A DNA stretch of 15,678 nucleotides from CAZIAK01 sp964537035 (GTDB lineage: Bacteria; Planctomycetota; B15-G4): contig CAZIAK010000076.1 of NCBI GenBank assembly GCA_964537035.1, positions 1 to 15,678 of the forward strand, in the 5' to 3' direction. The translations under genes and the position numbers were made by a program. Positions 1 to 6,923 of the stretch are shown piece by piece; the stretch's first letter is position 1; each line of letters opens with the position of its first letter. The notes beneath the pieces were generated by a model, which saw nothing but the letters and a program-made list of their open reading frames with translations, was not told the origin of the DNA and ran no database searches.

Positions 1-90
1 AGCTAGACAGGCGGTGGATTGCCCCTGAGCATCGGTGGCAATGACAAGTAGTATGCACACCATCAGAAAACGGGTGAATAGGCATCGCAT
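1..90 (-). CDS. N-terminus of a secreted protein (partial, runs off left edge)
   Basis: The minus strand has an ATG at 90-88 preceded by a strong Shine-Dalgarno (GAGGAGG, complement of about 98-105), roughly 8 bases upstream. The 30 visible codons read as a signal peptide: MRCLFTRF, then a hydrophobic core (LMVCILLVIA), then a polar region with a possible Ala-type cleavage after T-D-A and before Q-G-Q. Nothing of the mature protein is visible, so its function cannot be named. It lies downstream of the ABC operon on the same strand, but 278 bases separate them, so it probably has its own promoter. The start is supported by the ribosome binding site and the signal sequence together. Confidence 0.6.
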   Translation of the reverse strand, partial: MRCLFTRFLMVCILLVIATDAQGQSTACLA

Positions 91-368
91 GGACTATCCC
101 TCCTCGTTGAGCGCTTAGTAGTTCCAGAATCCAATAAACAGCTTGTGTTGAAATCGGTGTTGATTGGTCTCTGACTCATCAGGTCGGTTGAGGATCAGAA
201 CTCCTCTTGACTGGAAGGGAGCGTACCAGGTGCAGAGGGGGGGGGGGCAACTCCATTGGCAGTCCAAGTTGAAGGAGTGTGGCCACAGCAAGCGATGTTG
301 GCGTGTCTGGCTCTGTGATGGTCTGGCGTGTATCGCCCCTGATTTCACGGACACAAAGTGTGACTCTG
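91..368. other. Intergenic region with poly-G tract
   Basis: This 278-base stretch separates the permease stop from the start of the left-edge secreted gene. It looks less GC-rich than the genes around it. It holds an 11-base G homopolymer (237-247) and a small perfect hairpin, ACACAAAGTGT (351-361), just beyond the permease stop. The hairpin has no T-tract, so it is only a weak terminator candidate. An 85-codon minus-strand frame here shows no domain, bias or ribosome binding site, and I do not call it a gene. I see no convincing -35/-10 pair for the secreted gene. Confidence 0.5.
237..247. repeat. Homopolymer G tract (11 G)
   Basis: Eleven consecutive G residues lie between the ABC operon and the left-edge secreted gene. 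Tracts like this can change length by slipped-strand mispairing and are also error-prone in sequencing. It lies outside any supported coding region, about 150 bases upstream of the secreted-protein ATG. Confidence 0.85.
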
Positions 369-1889
369 TCACCGCACCGTCAGATCAGTCGTAGCGAAGT
401 GCCGCTGCACGAAGTTCCTAGAGCTGGCGAAGCTCGCCACCACCAGCAGCGCAAAAAGTACCCCTGTGACGGCCCAGGTGACGAACGAGTGCGGACTGTA
501 GAGGCCCTGCGCGGCGCTGATGGCCAAAAACACGAGCACTCCTGGCATCGCCGTCCCCACGAGCGCTGCCCACAGGTGATGTCCCTTGATGACCAGTCGC
601 CTCGAGGCCAGAAACAGCACGATGCTCCAGGGCACGACGAGCAAGTGGAGCGCGGCGGCCCAGACGAAGAGCGGTGGCCGATCGAGTGCGGGTGCGCCGC
701 TCGCCAGCCAGAGGATGCCGCCGACGAGCGTACCGAGCACCAGCGTGGTGAGGGTGGCGCTGACGGCCAGACGCTTCGCTGCGCTGAGGGCCAGCTGCCC
801 CCGGGTGGCTCGGGAGATGGGGTAGAGCAAATCTCCATACAAGGGGCGGGCGGCGAGGATGGCTTGGATCGCCGTGGTGATGCCCATGACCAGCAAGAAG
901 ACCTTGAAGATGTCGCCCTCGACATCTGGCATGACGGCGGGCAAGCCCACGATCACATCGGCCAGCAAGGTGATCGTGGAGTCGACGAAACCCGTGCCGG
1001 GGATGGTGTCGCGCACCAGGGCGATCGTTGCAGACGCGAAGACGGCCACGCCTGCGGTTGCGCAGATGTGCCTTGTCATGCGGCCGGGCGCTTGTGAGCT
1101 GCCTGCCATGGTCAGTTGCTCGAAATCCCTCGCGGCCTGCCAACCGAGGAGCCCCTCGCCAGTTCTTCGGGGCGGGAGCTGCTGGTCGTTGGCGCCGGGC
1201 GTGGTGGGTGCGGCGCTGCGGATGGGCTGGCTGCCACCGAACGCGGTGAACGCCGTGGCGATGGCGCTGTTCTGGCTGGCTCGTACACGTGGAGCCGAGA
1301 AGCGCTGGCGGATGACGAACACCGCCGCCACGGCGGCCAGAGCGCTGAGCCCAGGCAGAGAGCTGGCGAAGTTGGCCATGGCGGGAGCCCAGGCAATGAG
1401 CACCACATAGCCGACGATGCGCAGCAGCCACAACAGCCCGCCGCCCTCGCGCACCAGCATCCATACACCGGCTGAAAATCCTGCGAGCGAGAGGGCGGCG
1501 GCACCGAACCAGCCGAAGGCAGGTGCGACGAGCACGGTCAGGGGCACCAGCACGGCGGTCAGGCAGGCGGCCAGCAGCAGCGCGGCGCGTCGCAATCGTG
1601 TGGTCAGGTCGGGGAGCATCCGTGTCGAGTGATGGCGAAAGAGCTCGTGGATCGTCTCACCCGTGAGAATGCCAGCGGCGCCGGGCAGGCCTACCAACGT
1701 CGTCGCCACCAGCATGGGGATCCAGGCGTCATCGCTGGCCTGATCGCGCACGGCGTTGTAGCGAAACACGAAGACCATCCACGCTACGCCGAGGGCCCAG
1801 GCGCTGCAGCCGATGACTGCCAGGCGTCCCCGTCCCGAGAGCCAGAGCCGCCAGAGCGGGCTCAGCCCTTGCGCCAGCGCACCGATCAC
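369..1889 (-). CDS. ABC transporter membrane subunit (large permease)
   Basis: 506-residue integral membrane protein, probably the permease partner of the ATPase encoded just upstream. The N-terminal half has about six hydrophobic segments (roughly residues 22-42, 58-76, 101-122, 127-146, 152-170, 176-194). A polar linker follows (about 195-275), then a second half with about six more segments, so it looks like a two-block permease. The start chosen is the GTG at 1889-1887, because it overlaps the ATPase TGA in a GTGA, as expected for coupled translation. The open frame extends much further upstream, but there it only shadows the ATPase gene. The motif LYPISRA in the second half resembles conserved cytosolic loops of ABC-2-like exporters. 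The substrate cannot be read from sequence; YtrA-regulated exporters are often linked to envelope stress or antibiotics (family knowledge). Confidence 0.75.
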   Translation of the reverse strand: MIGALAQGLSPLWRLWLSGRGRLAVIGCSAWALGVAWMVFVFRYNAVRDQASDDAWIPMLVATTLVGLPGAAGILTGETIHELFRHHSTRMLPDLTTRLRRAALLLAACLTAVLVPLTVLVAPAFGWFGAAALSLAGFSAGVWMLVREGGGLLWLLRIVGYVVLIAWAPAMANFASSLPGLSALAAVAAVFVIRQRFSAPRVRASQNSAIATAFTAFGGSQPIRSAAPTTPGANDQQLPPRRTGEGLLGWQAARDFEQLTMAGSSQAPGRMTRHICATAGVAVFASATIALVRDTIPGTGFVDSTITLLADVIVGLPAVMPDVEGDIFKVFLLVMGITTAIQAILAARPLYGDLLYPISRATRGQLALSAAKRLAVSATLTTLVLGTLVGGILWLASGAPALDRPPLFVWAAALHLLVVPWSIVLFLASRRLVIKGHHLWAALVGTAMPGVLVFLAISAAQGLYSPHSFVTWAVTGVLFALLVVASFASSRNFVQRHFATTDLTVR

Positions 1890-2779
1890 GGCCGCCGCCC
1901 CGCAGTGAGCAGCGGGAAGATGTGCGCCAGGTCGAGGCTGCGCCGTTCGATCTGCACCTGATGACGGGCGCTGAAGTCGGCCTGCTCTGCCGCGCTGGCG
2001 CAGACGGCGAGGCGCGCCCGCTGACCGTCGCCCTCTTGGGTGAGCACATAGTCTTCGTTGAGGCGCGTGGGGATCTCTGCGCCGTTGCTGGTGACGATCC
2101 ACTCGGCGTAGCGCTCTTTCAGATCGTCGAGCGGCGTGTCGGCGATGACCCTGCCCTTGTCGAGGCAGAAGACGTGGTCGATGACCTTCTCCACGTCGTG
2201 CAGCACATGAGAGGAGATGATCACCGTGGCGCCGTCGTCGATGACTCGCTCCAGAATCAGCTGCAGTGCGTCGACGCGGGCGACAGGGTCGAGCGCGGAC
2301 ACCGGTTCGTCGAGCAGCAGCAGTTCGGGGCGGTGGCACACGGCCAGCACCAAGGCCAGCCGCTGGCGCATGCCGGGAGAGAGCGCACCCACCCGCGCCT
2401 TGCCGTCGAGCTCGAGCGCCTCGCGCAGTCTTGCCTCCAACGATTCATCCCAGCGCGGCTGAAACGAGGCCACGTAGCGCAGGTGCTGCTCGACCGTGAG
2501 CCAGTTCAGCAGCTGCTCGCCCTGATCGACGTAGCCCATCCGTGAGAGCTGCCCCGGCCCCAGCTCGGCCACAGGGACTCCCAAGGTGCGACAGCTACCC
2601 GAGTCTGGCAGACACAACCCGGCGACCGTCTGCAGCAGGGTCGTCTTGCCCGCGCCGTTGCGCCCGAGCAGGCCGACGGCTGAGCCGGGCGTGGGCGACC
2701 AGTCCACTGAGTCGAGGGCCACGGTCGCACCGAAGCGCCGACAGAGTCCGTGGGTCTCGAGGGGAGGTGTGGCTGACAT
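1886..2779 (-). CDS. ABC transporter ATP-binding protein
   Basis: 297-residue cytoplasmic ATPase. Walker A is GRNGAGKT (about 39-46), the Q-loop is near Gln86, the signature is LSPGM in place of LSGGQ (133-137), Walker B is LLLLDEP (153-159), and the switch His is in SSH (191). The C-terminal ~80 residues form the accessory region usual in exporter ATPases of the CcmA/YtrB type. The start is the ATG at 2779-2777, which has GAGGA 7 bases upstream overlapping the repressor's stop codon. An upstream in-frame ATG at 2866 would overlap the repressor gene and has no such signal. It lies between the GntR regulator (10-base gap) and the permease (4-base GTGA overlap). All catalytic elements are present, so it is very likely active. 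Confidence 0.93.
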   Translation of the reverse strand: MSATPPLETHGLCRRFGATVALDSVDWSPTPGSAVGLLGRNGAGKTTLLQTVAGLCLPDSGSCRTLGVPVAELGPGQLSRMGYVDQGEQLLNWLTVEQHLRYVASFQPRWDESLEARLREALELDGKARVGALSPGMRQRLALVLAVCHRPELLLLDEPVSALDPVARVDALQLILERVIDDGATVIISSHVLHDVEKVIDHVFCLDKGRVIADTPLDDLKERYAEWIVTSNGAEIPTRLNEDYVLTQEGDGQRARLAVCASAAEQADFSARHQVQIERRSLDLAHIFPLLTAGRRP

Positions 2780-2789
2780 GGGCAGATCC

Positions 2790-3248
2790 TCAGGGCGTGG
2801 TGGCAGGGCTGTCGGTGGCTGGCGGGCTGCCGTCGGCGGGTGGGCGATCGTGGTCGTCTGGTGCATGGCTGTGGGATTCCGTCAGCAACTGGGAGAAGAG
2901 GGCGAGGGCCTGCTCGCTGTCGAGCCCGAGCTGGCGAGCGGCGGAGACTGCTGGAGCCAGAGCCCGGGCCAGCTCGGCCGTGCGGGCCTGGGCGGCCTGT
3001 GTGGCCGGACGGGGGGCCACCACGTGGGGCTTGCCGGGCCGCCGGGTGACAACGCCCTCCCGCTCCAGCTCGCTGTAGGCCTTGCTCACGGTCATGGGAT
3101 TGACCTGGGTGTGGGCGGCGAGAGCCCGGGTGGAGGGCAGCTCCTGGCCCTCCTCCAGCACCCCTGAGGCCACCTGGAAACGCACCTGCTCGACGATCTG
3201 CCGGTAGACCGGCGTGCCGGAGTGGCGATCGAGAAGCAGCAGGATCAT
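2790..3248 (-). CDS. GntR-family transcriptional regulator, YtrA type
   Basis: 152-residue DNA-binding regulator. Residues about 7-78 form the GntR winged helix: SGTPVYRQIVEQV, then GQELPSTRALA, then VNPMTVSKAYSELEREGVV, and the wing. The rest is short and helical and ends in a Pro/Asp-rich tail, with no large effector domain; that is the YtrA subfamily architecture. It is the first gene of an operon with the ABC ATPase and permease, the standard arrangement in which the regulator controls its own transporter (family knowledge). The start ATG at 3248-3246 has no clear Shine-Dalgarno but gives a typical N-terminus. A palindrome about 35 bases upstream is a likely operator. Confidence 0.92.
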   Translation of the reverse strand: MILLLLDRHSGTPVYRQIVEQVRFQVASGVLEEGQELPSTRALAAHTQVNPMTVSKAYSELEREGVVTRRPGKPHVVAPRPATQAAQARTAELARALAPAVSAARQLGLDSEQALALFSQLLTESHSHAPDDHDRPPADGSPPATDSPATTP

Positions 3249-3282
3249 GGTCCAAGGCCCATCTGGGAGGCTTTGCGTCTTA

Positions 3283-3304
3283 GTGTATTGCTATACATAT
3301 ACAC
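3283..3304. promoter_or_regulatory. Candidate GntR/YtrA operator (inverted repeat)
   Basis: A 22-base inverted repeat has perfect 6-base arms, GTGTAT and ATACAC, plus a 4-base symmetric centre (TATA). It sits 35 bases upstream of the repressor start in the shared upstream region of the divergent GT-C gene. GT...AC-ended palindromes are the general operator form for GntR regulators (family knowledge). It overlaps a plausible -10 element, which would suit autorepression. Binding is inferred. Confidence 0.5.
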
Positions 3305-3323
3305 CGAGTCAGGCAGAATGCAA
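3296..3323 (-). promoter_or_regulatory. Possible sigma70-like promoter of the gntR-ABC operon
   Basis: On the minus strand, TTGCAT (3323-3318) is followed after 16 bases by TATATG (3301-3296), an acceptable but imperfect -35/-10 pair. The -10 lies inside the inverted repeat, so a bound repressor would block it. This AT-rich patch stands out from its GC-rich surroundings. Planctomycete promoter consensus is poorly known, so this is tentative. Confidence 0.35.
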
Positions 3324-3424
3324 GAGCGCAGGTGCAGCGAGGTGGGATAGAGGGCAGGCCAGGCACGAAAGAGGGCCCGCCAGCCAGCTTCCGACCGGGC
3401 ACCTGCTGTGCGATCCTGCCCGCC

Positions 3425-5320
3425 GTGAGCAGCCCAGCCCCCAGCCCCGATCCCCTCACAGGCAAGGCCCGTCTGGTCGTGGCGGGCCTGATCTCCCTCT
3501 ACCTGGGCCTGGCCCTGTGGGGCGCCTGGGCGAAGTCGGAGACCTACGACGAGCCCATGTACGTGCTGGCCGCCTACAGCTACGTGACCACGGGCGACCT
3601 CTCGCTCAACCGGGAGCACCCGCCCCTGGGCAAGTACCTCATGGGTCTGCCCCTGCTGCTGCTCGACATCGACCTGCCCGACGACTATCAGCAGCAGGCG
3701 GGGATCAACTTCTCGTTCTTGTCCCATCAACCTCGGGTCGACACCCACACCATGCTCTTCATGGCTCGTCTCGGCGGCATCGCCCTGGGTGTGTTGCTGG
3801 GGCTCTACGTGCTGGCCTGGGCGCGCCGTGCGTTTGGCAACACCGCTGGCCTCGTGGCCCTGGCCTTGTGCCTGCTCAACCCGAACATCCTGGCCCACTG
3901 TCGCGTGGCCGCCAACGACATGGCGCCTACCGTGTTCATTTTTGCCTGCTGCTACCACTTCTGGCGCTGGCTCGACACGGACGACCGGACATCGTTGCTC
4001 TGGGGCGGCGTGACCTTGGGACTGGCTCTTGGTAGCAAGCTCTCCGCGCTCATGTTGCTGCCGGTGCTGGGCCTGATCGTGTTGGTCGAAACGATCCGCC
4101 GTCGTCGCCTGTCGTTGCTGGGCTGGGCGACATTGGCGCTCCTGGCTTCCGGTGGCGTGCTGTGGCTGCTCTACATGGGCGAGGCCCGCTCCCTGTCCGA
4201 AGCGCGACAGCACGCCCGCTTCATTCCGCCCTACAGCAGCGGCATCGCCTTCGGACTGACCTGGCTTGAGCGAGGTCTCGAGACCGTCTTCGGCGCGGAC
4301 ACACCGATCCCGCTGTTGTCGTTTCTGAAGGGCATCGATCACCAGGCGTCCCACGCCGCCACCGGGCACATGACGTTCTTCTGGGGAGCGGCGACCAAGA
4401 CGGGCTCGTGGGCCTTCTACCTGGTGTCGACGTTGGTGAAGAACCCGGTGGGCATGTTGCTGCTGTTGCTGCTGGGCTGCTTGGCCTGGCGCAGAACCTG
4501 GCGGGGCTTCGCTCACGAGGCGGCCCTGCTCGCGTTCGTCGCCAGCCAGTACCTGCTCTTCAGCACGGCGGACGTGCAGCTGGGCTTCAAGTACATCCTG
4601 CCCGTGGTGCCATTCCTGGCGGTGATGGCCTGCCGAGTGCTGGCCGTCGATGAGCGGGGACAGGCTGGCCTGGTGTCCCGTTCAGAAGCTGCTTGGGGGG
4701 CCGTCCTCGTGGTTCTCGTGGCCCTGGCGGGGCAGCTGATCTTCGACGAACCCGGCGAGCAGAGCTTCGGCCATTGGCTCCCGTTGATCGGCGCCACGGC
4801 CTGCGCTGGCCTGCTGCTGACCCGTCGCAACGCGCAGGGCAAGGCGGCGGTGGGGGCCGCGGCGCTGCTGCTCACTGTCTGGGCCAGCGCCGACGTGATG
4901 GCTCGCCAACCCCACAACCTCATGTACTTCAACCAGTGGGCGGGCGGACCCGACCTGGGCCCGTACTACTCCATCGTCGGCGACGACTGGGGCCAGGACA
5001 CCGCAGGCCTGGGCCGCTGGATGGCCGAGCACGACGTCGACGAGTTGGTCTATGACTACTACGGCACCGCCGACCCCGAAGTGTGGGGAGTGCGCTCACG
5101 ACCGAGCTTCGCCACCGGTGGTTTCACGCCGGTCACAGGTTTGGTTGCGGTGCATGCCGTGCTGCTGTATCGCCAGCCCATGGCCTACACCTGGCTGGCA
5201 GAGAAGCAGCCGGTCGCCAAGATCGGCTGGTCCATCTACATCTACGATGTGAGCCAGGACGATGTGGATACCTGGCTCGCCGCCCGGCAAGCGGCGGGGC
5301 AACCCCCCAGGACTCGATAG
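3425..5320 (+). CDS. GT-C family membrane glycosyltransferase (PMT/ArnT-like)
   Basis: About 631 residues with many hydrophobic helices, expected in the cytoplasmic membrane. After the first helix (about 17-35) an outward loop carries the acidic motif KSETYDEPMY (Asp42-Glu43), followed by NREHPPLGKY (about 62-71), both typical of GT-C enzymes that take sugar from polyprenyl-phosphate donors. A later VAANDMAPT motif also fits this class. The C-terminal soluble part contains NQWAGGP and DDWGQDTAGLGRWM, a signature shared by bacterial GT-39-like proteins. The GTG at 3425 is chosen because the sequence upstream to 3332 is Gly/Pro-rich without helix or motif; no good ribosome binding site supports either. 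It is divergent from the gntR operon and convergent with the dead sulfatase, 86 bases away. Acceptor and sugar are unknown. Confidence 0.82.
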   Translation: MSSPAPSPDPLTGKARLVVAGLISLYLGLALWGAWAKSETYDEPMYVLAAYSYVTTGDLSLNREHPPLGKYLMGLPLLLLDIDLPDDYQQQAGINFSFLSHQPRVDTHTMLFMARLGGIALGVLLGLYVLAWARRAFGNTAGLVALALCLLNPNILAHCRVAANDMAPTVFIFACCYHFWRWLDTDDRTSLLWGGVTLGLALGSKLSALMLLPVLGLIVLVETIRRRRLSLLGWATLALLASGGVLWLLYMGEARSLSEARQHARFIPPYSSGIAFGLTWLERGLETVFGADTPIPLLSFLKGIDHQASHAATGHMTFFWGAATKTGSWAFYLVSTLVKNPVGMLLLLLLGCLAWRRTWRGFAHEAALLAFVASQYLLFSTADVQLGFKYILPVVPFLAVMACRVLAVDERGQAGLVSRSEAAWGAVLVVLVALAGQLIFDEPGEQSFGHWLPLIGATACAGLLLTRRNAQGKAAVGAAALLLTVWASADVMARQPHNLMYFNQWAGGPDLGPYYSIVGDDWGQDTAGLGRWMAEHDVDELVYDYYGTADPEVWGVRSRPSFATGGFTPVTGLVAVHAVLLYRQPMAYTWLAEKQPVAKIGWSIYIYDVSQDDVDTWLAARQAAGQPPRTR

Positions 5321-5406
5321 AGTCTGAGCTACAGATCGGCAGCGTCGGCGATGCTCCGGGTGTCCCTGTTGAGCGGAGGCTGGGCGCCTTCAGCGGCTGG
5401 CAGAGG

Positions 5407-6923
5407 TCACTGCTCCTCGCCACACCCCGCTGCCCAGCGCTCGCCGAACTGCGCCAACGCATCGGTCACAGGCGATTGNNNNNNNNNNNNNNNNNNNNNN
5501 NNNNNNNNNNNNNNNNNNNNNNNNNNNNNNNNNNNNNNNNNNNNNNNNNNNNNNNNNNNNNNNNNNNNNNNNNNNNNNACCCCGCTGCCCAGCGCTCGCC
5601 GAACTGCGCCAACGCATCGGTCACAGGCGATTGTATGGTGGCCAGGTTTGCCCGCTCGCCAGCGTCCTTGCTCAGGTTGTAGAGCTCGATGTTCCGCCCC
5701 GTGCCCAAGGTCTGCACCAGCTTGAAGCGGTCGGCGCGCACGGCTTGCGCATCGGGCAAGGCCGTCAACGCCCCGTCGCCATCGATGTTGCGTTTGCTGT
5801 GCCGTCCCTGGGTGTAAGCCCGGGGGATGCCCTGCTTGCGCGAGACCATGATATCGAGCAGGGGCTTGCCGCAGGCGCCGAGCCACTCACTGCGGGTGCC
5901 GTGCTTGAGGGTCAACTGCAGCAGGGTGGGGCCGATGTCGACGGAGCGGGCAAACTCGTCGAGCAGGCGGTTGCGCACGTACTGCGCGGGCAGGCGAAAG
6001 ATCATGGGGACATGGATCGACGGCTCGTAGAGGTCGAGCCCATGGGAGGCCAGCAGCCCTGGCCGTTCGAAGATCGTCTCGCCGCGAGTGCCGGTGACGC
6101 ACACCGTCATGGTCTGCAGGATCATGCGTTCGTCGAGGGCGTCGAGAAAACGTCCGATGGAAGCGTCAAGATGATGCACGGCGGCGTCGTAGCGATCGGA
6201 CAACCAGCGGTTCTGTTGCTCGCCCCAACCTCGGCGCTGCTGCGCAGCCTCATCAATGAACGCCACGGGATTGGCCGTGGCGAAACCCTCGGGCAGGTCG
6301 GGGGAGAAGCGCCGCAGGTCAGCGAAGTCTCCGCCGTAGGGGGCGAGCAGGTCGGGCAGGTCGACCCAGGCGAACCACGACTTGGACGGCGTCTGGTCCA
6401 CGAACTGGAGGGCGGCGGCGAAGGCGTCGTCAGAGCTGCCGCCCTGGGGCACAGTGACGATCTGCTGAAAGCCTTGCTCCAGGCCCATGTTCGCTACGGT
6501 CGGGTCGCTCAACACGGCCAGGCTGTCGTAGCCGTGGGGGCCCAGCTTGTCCGCCAAGGTGATCCGTTGTTCGGGGAGACGCTCGCCGCTGGTCAGTACC
6601 TCGTTGAGCTTGGGGTGCCGCGCGGCATGCAGGGCCGCCAACGTGGCACCCGCATCATTGCTTGACGAGTAGGCGCGGGTGAACGACACGCCGTGACGGA
6701 GCAGGCGGTCGAGGTTCGGCGTGGTCTCCCGGCCGTAGCCCAGGTGATGCACGCGATCGGCCCGCAGCCCCGGCACGGTGATCAGCAGCACGGGCGTGTG
6801 CAGCGCTCGGGGGACCAGGGGCAGCTCGCTGCGCGACGGCAGCAACCAGGGCTGGAGCAGCGCACCCACGGGCAGGGTGAGGGCCAGGGCCCAGAGCATG
6901 ACGGTGGCGGCCCGCCGGCTCAC
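5407..6923 (-). CDS. Membrane-anchored sulfatase-fold pseudoenzyme (gap-interrupted)
   Basis: Once the gap and duplicate are collapsed, the protein is 453 residues ending in WAAGCGEEQ. An N-terminal hydrophobic segment (about 6-29) is a signal anchor; the rest follows the sulfatase/alkaline-phosphatase fold and aligns with its upstream neighbour. The catalytic features are gone. The metal Asp of LDTLRAD is Pro51 (VPGLRAD), the nucleophile position is Ala91 within NDAGATLAALHAAR, and the metal Asp-His pair (ADHG) is Thr279-Arg280 (GTRG). The DxH metal motif is also altered (DLPDLL). The late SHGLDLYEPSIHVP motif remains. The start GTG (6923-6921) overlaps the neighbour's TGA in a GTGA. A structural or regulatory partner role is inferred; sulfatase activity is not expected. 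Confidence 0.85.
5424..5633. repeat. Direct 55-base duplication around an N gap (assembly overlap)
   Basis: Bases 5424-5478 and 5579-5633 are identical over 55 bases and flank exactly 100 N. That is the pattern left when two contigs sharing a k-mer-sized end are scaffolded without merging. Deleting one copy plus the Ns (155 nt) gives a continuous reading frame for the minus-strand gene across the junction. I therefore read this as an artefact and not a biological repeat. Confidence 0.9.
5479..5578. other. Assembly gap (100 N)
   Basis: A run of 100 N of conventional placeholder length, located near the 3' end of the minus-strand sulfatase-like gene. The flanking 55-base identity suggests the true gap is an overlap, with no missing sequence. 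Confidence 0.95.

Noticed and set aside
279..1097. 272-codon plus-strand ORF opposite the permease
   Set aside because: Asp/Glu/Gln/Arg-rich shadow frame with no domain; the opposite frame encodes membrane helices.
1890..2339. N-terminal extension of the permease frame to 2339
   Set aside because: This part overlaps the ATPase gene and reads as Arg/Pro-rich low complexity; the GTG at 1889 with GTGA overlap is the better start.
3245..4516. 423-codon minus-strand ORF opposite the GT-C gene
   Set aside because: Gln/His/Arg-rich shadow of a GC-rich coding gene; the plus frame has clear membrane helices and GT-C motifs.
5321..5406. Bidirectional terminator between the convergent GT-C and sulfatase-like genes
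   Set aside because: Only 4-base stems (for example GCTG...CAGC) are visible and no T-tract on either strand, so not supported.
5407..5886. Frameshift or truncation of the sulfatase-like gene at the N gap
   Set aside because: The apparent break disappears when the duplicated 55 bases and Ns are removed, restoring one continuous frame.
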